Shown: positions 1 through 5,412 of the stretch, in pieces
Position numbering within the stretch: the first letter of the stretch is position 1
Layout: each line of letters begins with the position of its first letter
Assembly (NCBI GenBank): GCA_023433965.1
Contig: JAEYTQ010000299.1
Span: 1-5,412 of the forward strand
Origin: Pseudomonadota bacterium
Lineage (GTDB): Bacteria; Pseudomonadota; Alphaproteobacteria; Rhizobiales; Xanthobacteraceae
DNA length: 5,412 nucleotides
Direction: 5' to 3'
Translations under genes and position numbers: made by a program
Notes under the pieces: generated by a model
Told to the model about the DNA's origin: nothing
What the model saw: only the letters and a program-made list of their open reading frames with translations
Database searches by the model: none

Positions 1-1750
1 CCAGATAGATAGGCCGGCCGCCGGCCGCTTGCAGGGCCTTCGCCGCAGCTTCGGCGTGTTCCGTGTAGACCTTGTCGCTGGAACAAAGACAGGCGAGCTC
101 TGCGCCGGAGGCCTTGAACGCGGCGGCAAGCCTGGCCGGATCGGCAAAGCCGTCGCTGTCGATGGCCTGGATGCCGCCGGCCTCGAAGAAGCTCTTCGCA
201 AAGGTCGCGCGCGCGGTGAAATCGGCGGGCGTGCCAAGATTGGCCAGGAACACTTTCGGCCGCACGCCGCGTGCCTTCAGCGCGGCATCCGACTTGTCGC
301 GCAAGGCCTCGAACGGTTCCGCCAGCCGGATCGGCGGCAGCGGATCGAACTTGTATTTCTGCTCGCCGTACGGCGCCAGCGCGATCGGTGTCGCCTTGAG
401 CACGGCCGCTTCGCTCTCATGCAGGTTCGGAAACTCGCTGGCGCCTGTGAGCACGTCGCGGCGCTTTGCGATGTTGGCCTCGCGCGCCTTGCGCGTTGCT
501 ACGACCCTGCTCTGGAACACGCCCTGCCGAAGCGCTGCGAAGGCGCCGCCGGCCTTCTCGCTCTCCTGGAACAGCGCCCAGGCCGCTTCACACAGCTGCG
601 CCGTCAGCGTCTCGATGCCGCCGGCGCCCGCCGCGGGATCGCTGACCTTGGCGAGGTTGCTCTCTTCCAGGAGCAGGAGCTGGGTGTTGCGCGCCACGCG
701 CCGCGCGAACGGATCGGGCAGCCCGAGCGCCAGCGTATGCGGCAGCACGGTGATCGCGTTGGCGCCGGCAAGGCCCGCTGCGAAAGTGGCGATGGTTGCA
801 CGCAGCATGTTCACGTAGGGATCGCGCTGCGTCAGCATGCGCCAGGCCGTATCGGCGGCAATGAACAGCGGCTTGGGCGTCAGTCCGCAGGCCATCTCGA
901 TGCGCGCCCACAACAGCCGCAGCGCGCGGATCTTGGCCATGGTGAGGAACTGGTCGGCATCCGCGGCAAGCCGGGCATAGATCATGCCTTGCGCGGTTTC
1001 CAGCGGAATGCCCGCGCTTTCGATCGCGCGCAGATAAGCGAGGCCGCAGGCGAGCACGAAGGCGAGTTCCTGTACCTCGGAGCCGCCGGCATCGTGGATC
1101 ACGCGCCCGTCGGCGGAGGCGAACGGCCCCTCGAAGCCGAGTCCGGCGAGGCCGTGGATGGCGCCGGTGACCGCGGGCGCGATCTCCTCCCAGGTGTATG
1201 GAGTGTGGCCCCACACCGCGCCTGCCGCGAGCGGATCGAGGCCGAAGCGGATGTCGCAGGCGGTGGGATCGAGACCTGCGCTCTTCACATATTCCGCAAC
1301 GTGGATCGCGGCCATCCGCGACTGCGGTCCGATCTCGAGCTCGATGCCGATGCCGGCGTCGAGATGGATGTCCTTCAAGACCTTTGCGACCGCCTCGGCC
1401 GACGGTTCCAAGCCGAAACCGCGCGCGCTGTTGGCCCCGGCAAACACCAGTGCGAGCCCGGTCGCGCCGTTCTCCAGATCCTGCAACGCCTGCGTATTGG
1501 CGCGCGCCGCATCGGGATGGTCGATCCGCTGCACGATCTGCCACGGCGCGGCCGGCGGCCGCCCCACCACGGGCGCAGCGCCCTCGGCGCGCGGATAGAG
1601 CGGATCGATCTTGATGCCGTCATAGGTCTTGCCGACCAGCTTCTCAAACGGCGCGCCCTTCAGCACGCCGTCGACCAGCTTGCGCCAGTCTTCGACGGTG
1701 GCCTTGGGAAAATCCGCCGCCAGCGGCAGGTCGTCAGTCACGGAGGTCAT
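1..1750 (-). CDS. mutA: Methylmalonyl-CoA mutase small (beta) subunit, 3' end cut by window edge
   Basis: This is the small subunit of the MutA/MutB heterodimer, which interconverts (R)-methylmalonyl-CoA and succinyl-CoA in cytosolic propionyl-CoA metabolism. The minus-strand frame is open from the ATG at 1750 to the edge: 583 codons and no stop, against a usual family length somewhat over 600. The N-terminal part (residues about 15-480) reads as the mutase barrel, with DWRKLVDGVLKG at 21-32, FGLDPLAAGAVWG at 169-181 and DGRVIHDAGGSEVQELAF at 214-231. From about residue 496 it continues into the cobalamin-binding-like fold (RPKVFLANLGTPADF). The DxHxxG motif that holds cobalamin in MutB is missing there; residues 505-515 read LGTPADFTARA. 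That is expected of the non-catalytic subunit. Upstream, GGGAG lies 11 bases before the ATG, a weak ribosome site; a GTG at codon 4 is less likely. MutB should follow beyond the left edge (inference). Confidence 0.95.
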   Translation of the reverse strand, partial: MTSVTDDLPLAADFPKATVEDWRKLVDGVLKGAPFEKLVGKTYDGIKIDPLYPRAEGAAPVVGRPPAAPWQIVQRIDHPDAARANTQALQDLENGATGLALVFAGANSARGFGLEPSAEAVAKVLKDIHLDAGIGIELEIGPQSRMAAIHVAEYVKSAGLDPTACDIRFGLDPLAAGAVWGHTPYTWEEIAPAVTGAIHGLAGLGFEGPFASADGRVIHDAGGSEVQELAFVLACGLAYLRAIESAGIPLETAQGMIYARLAADADQFLTMAKIRALRLLWARIEMACGLTPKPLFIAADTAWRMLTQRDPYVNMLRATIATFAAGLAGANAITVLPHTLALGLPDPFARRVARNTQLLLLEESNLAKVSDPAAGAGGIETLTAQLCEAAWALFQESEKAGGAFAALRQGVFQSRVVATRKAREANIAKRRDVLTGASEFPNLHESEAAVLKATPIALAPYGEQKYKFDPLPPIRLAEPFEALRDKSDAALKARGVRPKVFLANLGTPADFTARATFAKSFFEAGGIQAIDSDGFADPARLAAAFKASGAELACLCSSDKVYTEHAEAAAKALQAAGGRPIYL

Positions 1751-1804
1751 GCGGCGAGGGGCTCCCGAACGTATCGTTATTGCGCAGGCGAATTTGCCAC
1801 GGCG

Positions 1805-1830
1805 GACCGTCCCTGCAAACGGTCGTTTTT
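1805..1830 (+). terminator. Short hairpin with T-run between folK and mutA, reading in the plus direction
   Basis: GACCGT (1805-1810) and ACGGTC (1819-1824) form a perfect 6-bp stem around an 8-base loop, followed by GTTTTT at 1825-1830. In the plus direction this has the shape of a small intrinsic terminator. In the minus direction of the flanking genes the run becomes A's ahead of the stem, so it should not stop folK-to-mutA transcription in the standard way. The stem is short and no plus-strand gene leads into it, so it may be chance, or it may limit antisense transcription. Confidence 0.25.
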
Positions 1831-1832
1831 GG

Positions 1833-2324
1833 TTAACCGGTATCCGGAAGCCGCTCAATGCCTTGCGTCGAGACGCTGGCAAGCCCGTCGCGCACACGAA
1901 TGCCTGAGATCACGCGTTCGGGCGCGATTTCGGCCAGCGGCACCAGCACGAAGGCGCGCTCGAACAGGCGCGGATGCGGCAGCGTCAGGTCGGGCTTCTG
2001 CAAGGACACATCGTCATAGGCGATCATGTCGAGATCGAGCGTGCGCGGCCCCCAGCGCCGCTCCTTGGACCGCGTCCGGCCGAATTTCTGCTCGACTTTC
2101 TGCAGCACGAACAGGAGCGCGTGCGGATCGAGACCGGTCTCGATCTCGATGCAGGCATTGACGAACGTATCTTGGCTCTCGTCGCCCCAGGGCGGGGTGG
2201 TATAGTCCGAGGAGCGCGCGATCAGCGCGCCCTGCGCCATGCCGCAGATATGGGCGATCGCCTTTTTGAACGTCGCGCGGACATCGCCGACATTGCCGCC
2301 TAGCGCAATCAGCACGCTCGCCAT
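1833..2324 (-). CDS. folK: 2-amino-4-hydroxy-6-hydroxymethyldihydropteridine pyrophosphokinase (HPPK)
   Basis: HPPK transfers pyrophosphate from ATP to 6-hydroxymethyl-7,8-dihydropterin, giving the substrate of FolP in cytosolic folate synthesis. The 163-residue product is a normal single-domain length. Visible family motifs are the N-terminal ALGGNVGD (7-14), the substrate-loop stretch YTTPPWGDESQDTFVN (41-56), the basic loop FGRTRSKERRWGPR (81-94), the Mg-binding pair D97/D99 within RTLDLD, and LPHPRLFERAFVLVPL (115-130). The ATG at 2324 lies 2 bases after the folB stop, and no clear ribosome site precedes it, so translation is probably coupled to folB. The stop is TAA at 1833-1835. It is followed by an 82-base gap before mutA. 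Confidence 0.97.
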   Translation of the reverse strand: MASVLIALGGNVGDVRATFKKAIAHICGMAQGALIARSSDYTTPPWGDESQDTFVNACIEIETGLDPHALLFVLQKVEQKFGRTRSKERRWGPRTLDLDMIAYDDVSLQKPDLTLPHPRLFERAFVLVPLAEIAPERVISGIRVRDGLASVSTQGIERLPDTG

Positions 2325-2326
2325 GG

Positions 2327-2695
2327 TCAGGGGTGCCGCGAGCGCGTCAGCACGATGCCGACGTCGTCGAAGATCGCGGCGATCGGCGCATGCGGCTTGT
2401 GCACGGTGACCTTGACCGCCCGGATGCGCGGGAATTTCGACAGGATGGCGTCGGCCACCGCGCCGGCCGCTCGCTCCAAGAGCTTGTAATTGGTGTTCTT
2501 GAACGCCGCGGTCGTGGTCGCCACGACATCGGCATAGGACACCGTGTCCGCGAGCCGGTCGCTGCGCGACGGCTCCGAGAGATCCGTATAGAGCTCGAGA
2601 TCGATGACGAAGCGCTGGCCGACTTCAGTCTCGTGGTCCATCACGCCGTGGCGGGCATGGATCGACAGGCCGGTGACGAAGATCGTGTCGGTCAT
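2327..2695 (-). CDS. folB: Dihydroneopterin aldolase
   Basis: FolB cleaves 7,8-dihydroneopterin to 6-hydroxymethyl-7,8-dihydropterin and glycolaldehyde, the step before HPPK. The 122 residues match the usual length of this small enzyme, which is known to assemble as an octamer. Family features seen are FVTGLSIHARHGVMDHE (6-22, with E22 in the position of the pterin-contacting glutamate), GQRF (26-29), SYADV (53-57, active-site Tyr54), LLERAA (72-77, substrate-anchoring Glu74) and VHKPHAPI (98-105, catalytic Lys100). The ATG overlaps the folP stop as ATGA (2692-2695), and GAGAG lies 6 bases upstream inside folP, so expression is coupled to folP. The residue roles come from knowledge of the family. 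Confidence 0.96.
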   Translation of the reverse strand: MTDTIFVTGLSIHARHGVMDHETEVGQRFVIDLELYTDLSEPSRSDRLADTVSYADVVATTTAAFKNTNYKLLERAAGAVADAILSKFPRIRAVKVTVHKPHAPIAAIFDDVGIVLTRSRHP

Positions 2696-3552
2696 GGTTT
2701 GCTCTCGATGGCATGCGCCACCCGCAGGGCCTGCAGGGTTTCGGCGACGTCATGGGTCCGGATGATCTTGGCGCCGCGCTGCGCAGCGACCAGATGTGCC
2801 GCGATCGAGCCGGCCAACCGCTCCGATGGTTCGGAGGGCGACACCGAGGCGATGAAGCGTTTTCGCGAGGCACCGACCAGGATCGGCAGGCCGAACATGT
2901 CGAGCTCGCGTAAGCGTGCTAGCGCAGTCATGCTCTGCTCGGCGGTCTTGCCGAAGCCGATCCCGGGATCCAGCACGATTTTTTCGCGCGCGATGCCTGC
3001 CTTCGCGGCAACATCCAGCGAGCGCAGGAAGAACGCCTTCATGTCCGCGACGATGTCGATGGCGGCATCCACGTTGTCGCGGTTGTGCATGACGATGACG
3101 GGAACACCTCTTGCCGCGATCAGCGGCGCCAGGTCGGCGTCGCGTTGCAGGCCCCAGACGTCGTTGGCAATCGCCGCGCCCTGGTCGAGCGCGAAGGCCA
3201 CCACCTCCGCCTTCATGCTGTCGATCGAGACGGGCACGCCGAGCGCCACCACGTCGGACAGCACCGGTTTCAACCGCGCCAGCTCTTCCGCCGCCGTGAC
3301 CGGCCGGGCGCCCTTGTAGGGCCGGGTGGACTCCGCGCCGATATCGATGATGTCGACGCCGTCCGCGATCATCGCCCGCGCCCGTGCCAGGGCCTGCGCA
3401 GGTGCGATGAACGCGCCGCCGTCGGAGAACGAATCCGGGGTGACGTTGAGCACGCCCATGACCGCAGGAATGGGCCGGCCCACGAGCGTCCGCAGCACGT
3501 CGAACCGGGCCGAGCCGGCCGGCGGGACGGATGGGGAGGGCGAGGCGTTCAT
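2692..3552 (-). CDS. folP: Dihydropteroate synthase (sulfonamide target)
   Basis: FolP joins 6-hydroxymethyl-dihydropterin pyrophosphate to p-aminobenzoate, making dihydropteroate; sulfonamides compete at this site. With the start at 3552 the product is 286 residues, typical for the family. The TIM-barrel signature motifs are all present: NVTPDSFSDGG (36-46), GAESTRP (72-78), SID (109-111), ND (130-131), VMHN (154-157), LDPGIGFGK (194-202), GASRK (228-232) and RTHDV (265-269). The frame stays open upstream to 3702, but those extra residues look unlike the family and reach into the palindromic repeat, so I reject the longer start. The chosen ATG has no ribosome site just upstream; a promoter-like pair sits close to it, which suggests a leaderless or nearly leaderless message. 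It is the first gene of the fol cluster. Confidence 0.96.
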   Translation of the reverse strand: MNASPSPSVPPAGSARFDVLRTLVGRPIPAVMGVLNVTPDSFSDGGAFIAPAQALARARAMIADGVDIIDIGAESTRPYKGARPVTAAEELARLKPVLSDVVALGVPVSIDSMKAEVVAFALDQGAAIANDVWGLQRDADLAPLIAARGVPVIVMHNRDNVDAAIDIVADMKAFFLRSLDVAAKAGIAREKIVLDPGIGFGKTAEQSMTALARLRELDMFGLPILVGASRKRFIASVSPSEPSERLAGSIAAHLVAAQRGAKIIRTHDVAETLQALRVAHAIESKP

Positions 3553-3559
3553 GCGGGTG

Positions 3560-3587
3560 GCTTTAGCGGTCGGGGAGGGGGAGTCAA
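3560..3587 (-). promoter_or_regulatory. Candidate promoter of the folP-folB-folK cluster
   Basis: On the minus strand TTGACT (3587-3582) is followed, after 16 bases, by TAAAGC (3565-3560). The first is a good -35 element and the second a mediocre -10. A start site about 6-7 bases after the -10 would fall at or just before the folP ATG at 3552. This fits the missing ribosome site but is not proven. A small inverted pair, CAAGG/CCTTG with a 4-base loop, overlaps the -35 side at 3585-3598. Confidence 0.35.
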
Positions 3588-3642
3588 GGCAGTCCTTGGC
3601 TATGCTGGTTGCCCAAGGTCCCGTGTCCGCAACATAAGCGCT

Positions 3643-3783
3643 CCCGTGCCCCGGACGCAGCGCAGTGCTTCTTCGGCGATGCGCTGCAGAGCCGAGGCCC
3701 ATGCCGCCGAGCGCTGTTTGAGTGATTTTGGTCCCGCTCTGACAGCAACGTTAAACGGCGTTGCAGCGCGTCCGGGACATGAG
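3643..3783. repeat. Intergenic imperfect palindrome with three-armed (cloverleaf-like) fold, Bradyrhizobium-type repeat
   Basis: The two ends are inverted copies. Bases 3643-3658 match the reverse complement of 3768-3783 at 12 of 16 positions, with CCCGGACGC exact. Inside are three further stems. GCAGCGCA (3657-3664) pairs with TGCGCTGC (3680-3687). GCAACG (3745-3750) pairs with CGTTGC (3759-3764). In the centre CAGAGC (3687-3692) pairs with GCTCTG (3736-3741), extended by CGAGGCC against GGTCCCG with one mismatch. The element starts 13 bases beyond the stop of the helix-hairpin-helix gene and lies before folP. From memory, very similar sequences (GTGCCCCGGACGCAGCGC and the rest) recur in Bradyrhizobium intergenic regions; this is unchecked. 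It could protect or end the upstream transcript. Confidence 0.7.
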
Positions 3784-3796
3784 AGGCAACGCAGAG

Positions 3797-4204
3797 CTAA
3801 TACGTGATCTTCGGCGGCAGCTTCTTGGCCTTGGCGATGATGTCGCCGACCGACTTCTCGGAAGGCAGGACGCGAACGAGCTTCTTCCTCTCGTTGGCCT
3901 CGCGCATGCTCTGCGCCAACCTTGCCGGATTTCGATAGGCGAGCTCCCGCACGGTGGTGACGCCGGCGGCGCGGACAAGGCCGACCTTGGCTCGGCCCAT
4001 GCCGGGGATGCGCATGTAGTCGGAGACGTTCGCCCATTCCAGCAATTGCTGCTCGCTGATGCCGGTCTTGGCGGAAAGCGCCTTGCGGCCCTTCACGGTG
4101 GAGGCGGCCTCGAGCAACGCGTCGGTCGTGCGGATTCCCTGCGCCTTCAGCTTGTTGGCAGCAAAGGCCGGCAGGCCCTCAATCTCGGAGATCGGATATG
4201 TCAT
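3797..4204 (-). CDS. DUF4332-type helix-hairpin-helix protein
   Basis: The 135-residue product reads as a soluble DUF4332 protein built from two helix-hairpin-helix-like units. The first is SEIEGLPAFAANKLKAQGI at 6-24, where the usual G-x-G turn is degenerate. The second is MRIPGMGRAKVGLVRAAGV at 64-82, with an intact PGMG turn. The link between them carries KTGISEQQLLEWAN (46-59). After the second unit come TVRELAYRNP (84-93) and KKLVRVLPS (107-115), followed by a lysine-rich tail. Such motifs usually bind DNA non-specifically or mediate protein contacts; the cellular role of this family is not established, so I assign none. There is no signal peptide or membrane segment. The ATG at 4204 lies 23 bases after the preceding gene, implying one operon. 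The stop is TAG at 3799-3797. Confidence 0.88.
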   Translation of the reverse strand: MTYPISEIEGLPAFAANKLKAQGIRTTDALLEAASTVKGRKALSAKTGISEQQLLEWANVSDYMRIPGMGRAKVGLVRAAGVTTVRELAYRNPARLAQSMREANERKKLVRVLPSEKSVGDIIAKAKKLPPKITY

Positions 4205-4227
4205 GATACTCGATGTGAAAGCGTCGC

Positions 4228-4593
4228 TCAGGCGAACTGGCTGAGGCCCGGCGTCCCAGCGATGATCTTGCCCATCTGATCCGCTCCGATTTTGTCTCGC
4301 CCGTAGCGGAAAAGTTCACGGGCGACGTTTTGTATGTCGGACATGCCGAGGCCGAGGCCCATCAGGCGCGTGCCGACCGCCATCAAGCCGCCGCCCATCA
4401 GCCGCGACAGGCCGCCGCCGCTCTTCGAAGCCTCGATGGCAGCTTCCGCTCCGGGGATCTGGTCGATCAGGGCCTGCACGCTCTCGGAAGGACCCTCGCT
4501 GCGGAGGAAGCCCAGGATAATGCCGACGGTCTTTTCGGCGACAGCACCATCTATGCTGGCGTTTGTCGCCAGCCGTCCGATCAGCTCGTCCAT
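4228..4593 (-). CDS. Small uncharacterised Gly/Met-rich helical protein
   Basis: This encodes 121 residues of unknown function. The N-terminal third is predicted helical (MDELIGRLATNASIDGAVAEKT at the start, then GIILGFLR at 24-31). The middle contains LIDQIPGAEAAI (42-53) and a flexible glycine- and methionine-rich stretch at 59-84. The C-terminal third is again helical (SDIQNVARELFRYGRDKIG, 85-103) and ends in GTPGLSQFA. The layout recalls small DUF2780/DUF2267-like proteins, but I cannot confirm a family. No signal peptide is seen; the Gly/Met stretch is mildly hydrophobic but interrupted and not a clear membrane segment. A TTG codon lies directly before the ATG; I chose the ATG because GAGGGG sits 8 bases upstream. 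It is the first gene of a probable operon with the helix-hairpin-helix gene downstream. Confidence 0.85.
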   Translation of the reverse strand: MDELIGRLATNASIDGAVAEKTVGIILGFLRSEGPSESVQALIDQIPGAEAAIEASKSGGGLSRLMGGGLMAVGTRLMGLGLGMSDIQNVARELFRYGRDKIGADQMGKIIAGTPGLSQFA

Positions 4594-4601
4594 CAAACCC
4601 G

Positions 4602-4607
4602 CCCCTC
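4602..4607 (-). promoter_or_regulatory. Ribosome binding site deciding the start of the Gly/Met-rich protein gene
   Basis: On the minus strand GAGGGG (4607-4602) lies 8 bases before the ATG at 4593, but only 5 before the in-frame TTG at 4596. The spacing favours the ATG. Confidence 0.55.
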
Positions 4608-4723
4608 AACCGGTTTACATGCCGGAGTTCTGCTTTCGAAAATGATCTTGAGCCGGTGTGATGTGAAATTCAAGCGATGAACGCACGCGCTGCGGCGATT
4701 CATCCTCGAACCCGCGCAAAGTG

Positions 4724-4737
4724 TTGCAGCGGTGCAA
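4724..4737. promoter_or_regulatory. Dyad TTGCA-N4-TGCAA, possible operator
   Basis: TTGCA (4724-4728) and TGCAA (4733-4737) are perfect inverted halves around GCGG. The size and symmetry suit a dimeric repressor site between divergent genes, but a 14-base dyad of this kind can also occur by chance. I cannot name a regulator. Confidence 0.25.
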
Positions 4738-4761
4738 GAGCCTGGAACGAGTCGGCGAAAA

Positions 4762-4825
4762 ATTGCCGGCTTGCGAACGCTCCGTTCCGACTTTCGGCTG
4801 ATATCGTCCGCTCGTGTCCGGCAAT
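4762..4825. repeat. Nested inverted repeats in the divergent intergenic region
   Basis: The outer pair is ATTGCCGG (4762-4769) with CCGGCAAT (4818-4825), perfect over 8 bases and 48 bases apart. Within it, GAACG (4775-4779) and CGTTC (4783-4787) form a 5-bp hairpin with a 3-base loop. No T-run follows, so it does not look like a terminator. It may be a decayed palindromic repeat or an RNA structure in a leader. Confidence 0.35.
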
Positions 4826-4942
4826 GCAGCATGCTTTTGGACGCGTCGAACGGTTTAAATTCGTACGCGACATGCGTAAACTACGGAACCAGCGCATTCG
4901 AGTTTCACCACGCGAAACCCGGCAGAGAGATCAGAGAGAAGA

Positions 4943-5412
4943 ATGACCGCACAGGACAGCAAGCTCGACGATACCGACGACAAGATCTTCGTCGGCAGGG
5001 GAGACGAGCAGGCCTGGCTCACGCTGGCGCTAGCCAATCGCCACGGCCTCGTCACGGGTGCAACCGGAACCGGCAAGACGGTGACGCTGCAAGTGATGGC
5101 GGAAGGATTTGCGCGCGCCGGTGTTCCGGTCTTCGCAGCCGACATCAAGGGCGACCTCGCCGGCATCTCCGAGCCCGGCGAGGCCAAGGATTTCATCCTC
5201 AAGCGCGCCACCGAAATGGGGTTGTCATTCCAGCCCGATCAGTTCTCGACGGTGTTCTGGGACGTGTTCGGCGAGCAGGGCCACCCCGTGCGCGCGACCG
5301 TCACCGAAATGGGGCCGCTATTGCTCGCGCGCATGCTCGACCTGAACGATGTGCAGGAAGGTGTGCTCAACGTTGCCTTCCGTGTCGCCGACGACAACGG
5401 CCTGACCTTGAT
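4943..5412 (+). CDS. HerA-like P-loop ATPase, DUF853/YjgR family, 3' end cut by window edge
   Basis: The first 156 codons are present; E. coli YjgR is about 500 residues, so roughly the N-terminal third is seen. A Walker A motif, GATGTGKT, lies at residues 39-46 after a short acidic start (MTAQDSKLDD) and FVGRGDEQ (16-23). The family stretch AADIKGDLAGI (65-75) follows. Further conserved-looking segments are FWDVFGEQGHPVRATVTEMG (105-124) and LNDVQEGVLNVAFRVADDNG (134-153). Walker B and the arginine finger would lie beyond the edge. HerA/FtsK-fold enzymes are ring ATPases that often act on DNA, but the role of the YjgR branch is not established, so substrate and partner are unknown. The ATG at 4943 is preceded by the purine-rich AGAGAGAAG (4933-4941), an acceptable ribosome site. 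It is transcribed away from the minus-strand operon. Confidence 0.93.
   Translation, partial: MTAQDSKLDDTDDKIFVGRGDEQAWLTLALANRHGLVTGATGTGKTVTLQVMAEGFARAGVPVFAADIKGDLAGISEPGEAKDFILKRATEMGLSFQPDQFSTVFWDVFGEQGHPVRATVTEMGPLLLARMLDLNDVQEGVLNVAFRVADDNGLTL

Larger units (their letters stand above)
4594..4942. other. Divergent intergenic region with no gene recognised
   Basis: About 349 bases separate the minus-strand operon from the plus-strand ATPase gene, so promoters in both directions are expected here. Short open frames exist on both strands, but their products are Arg/Ala/Ser-rich, look like no known family and overlap one another, so I do not call them. Promoter candidates are weak. On the minus strand TTGAAT (4673-4668) has a CAAGAT 17 bases on. 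On the plus strand TAAACT near 4876 has TTAAAT 16 bases before it. The region also holds several short dyads, listed separately. Confidence 0.6.

Noticed and set aside
505..515. Residues 505-515 of mutA as a possible loss of function (missing cobalamin motif DxHxxG)
   Set aside because: The numbers here are residues. The small subunit of heterodimeric methylmalonyl-CoA mutase normally lacks this motif; the catalytic cobalamin site is in MutB. It is not damage.
588..1544. A 318-codon minus-strand frame inside mutA
   Set aside because: It is an out-of-frame shadow of mutA on the same strand; the product is low-complexity and Arg-rich.
29..2161. A 710-codon plus-strand open frame
   Set aside because: It lies antisense to mutA and folK. 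Its product is Arg/Gly/Ala-rich with no recognisable domain, while the minus strand gives clean family motifs throughout. Long antisense frames are expected in high-GC DNA.
2333..3319. A 328-codon plus-strand frame across folB and folP
   Set aside because: It is antisense to two well-supported folate genes, with composition typical of a shadow and no domain.
3553..3702. A 50-codon N-terminal extension of folP
   Set aside because: The extra residues are unlike dihydropteroate synthase, extend into the palindromic repeat and would cover the candidate promoter. The start at 3552 gives the usual length.
4743..4747. GGAAC as the -35 of an EcfG-type general stress promoter
   Set aside because: No CGTT follows at the expected 16-18 base spacing. 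The other GGAAC occurrences on either strand in this gap also lack it.
4677..4946. An 89-codon plus-strand frame just before the ATPase gene
   Set aside because: It is Arg/Ala-rich, resembles no family and covers the promoter region and dyads. Competing frames are equally open on the other strand, so I see no support for a gene.

Overview
The window is high-GC DNA with the gene content and codon habits of a Bradyrhizobium-like alphaproteobacterium (Bradyrhizobium, Rhodopseudomonas or a close relative). The assignment is inferred from protein sequence character and from an intergenic palindrome that looks like a repeat I remember from Bradyrhizobium genomes. No database search was possible.

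From 1 to 3552 the minus strand carries folP, folB, folK and mutA, in transcription order. The fol genes are tightly packed: folP and folB overlap by 4 bases (ATGA) and folB and folK are 2 bases apart. They encode dihydropteroate synthase, dihydroneopterin aldolase and the pyrophosphokinase HPPK, the core steps making the pterin half of dihydropteroate. After an 82-base gap comes mutA, the non-catalytic small subunit of methylmalonyl-CoA mutase. It runs off the left edge after 583 codons. The long plus-strand open frames across this region are antisense shadows.

From 3553 to 3796 there is no gene. This gap holds a possible folP promoter close to its start codon and a roughly 141-base imperfect palindrome that can fold into a three-armed, cloverleaf-like shape.

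From 3797 to 4593, still on the minus strand, lie two small genes 23 bases apart, probably one operon. The first transcribed is a 121-residue Gly/Met-rich helical protein of unknown function. The second is a 135-residue helix-hairpin-helix protein of the DUF4332 type.

From 4594 to 4942 is a divergent intergenic region with several short dyads. At 4943 a plus-strand gene starts, encoding a HerA-like (DUF853/YjgR family) P-loop ATPase, cut by the right edge after 156 codons.

Most of the window is ordinary housekeeping sequence. I see no defence system, mobile element, CRISPR array, tRNA or rRNA, and no convincing new system. The most notable non-coding structure is the palindrome at 3643-3783.
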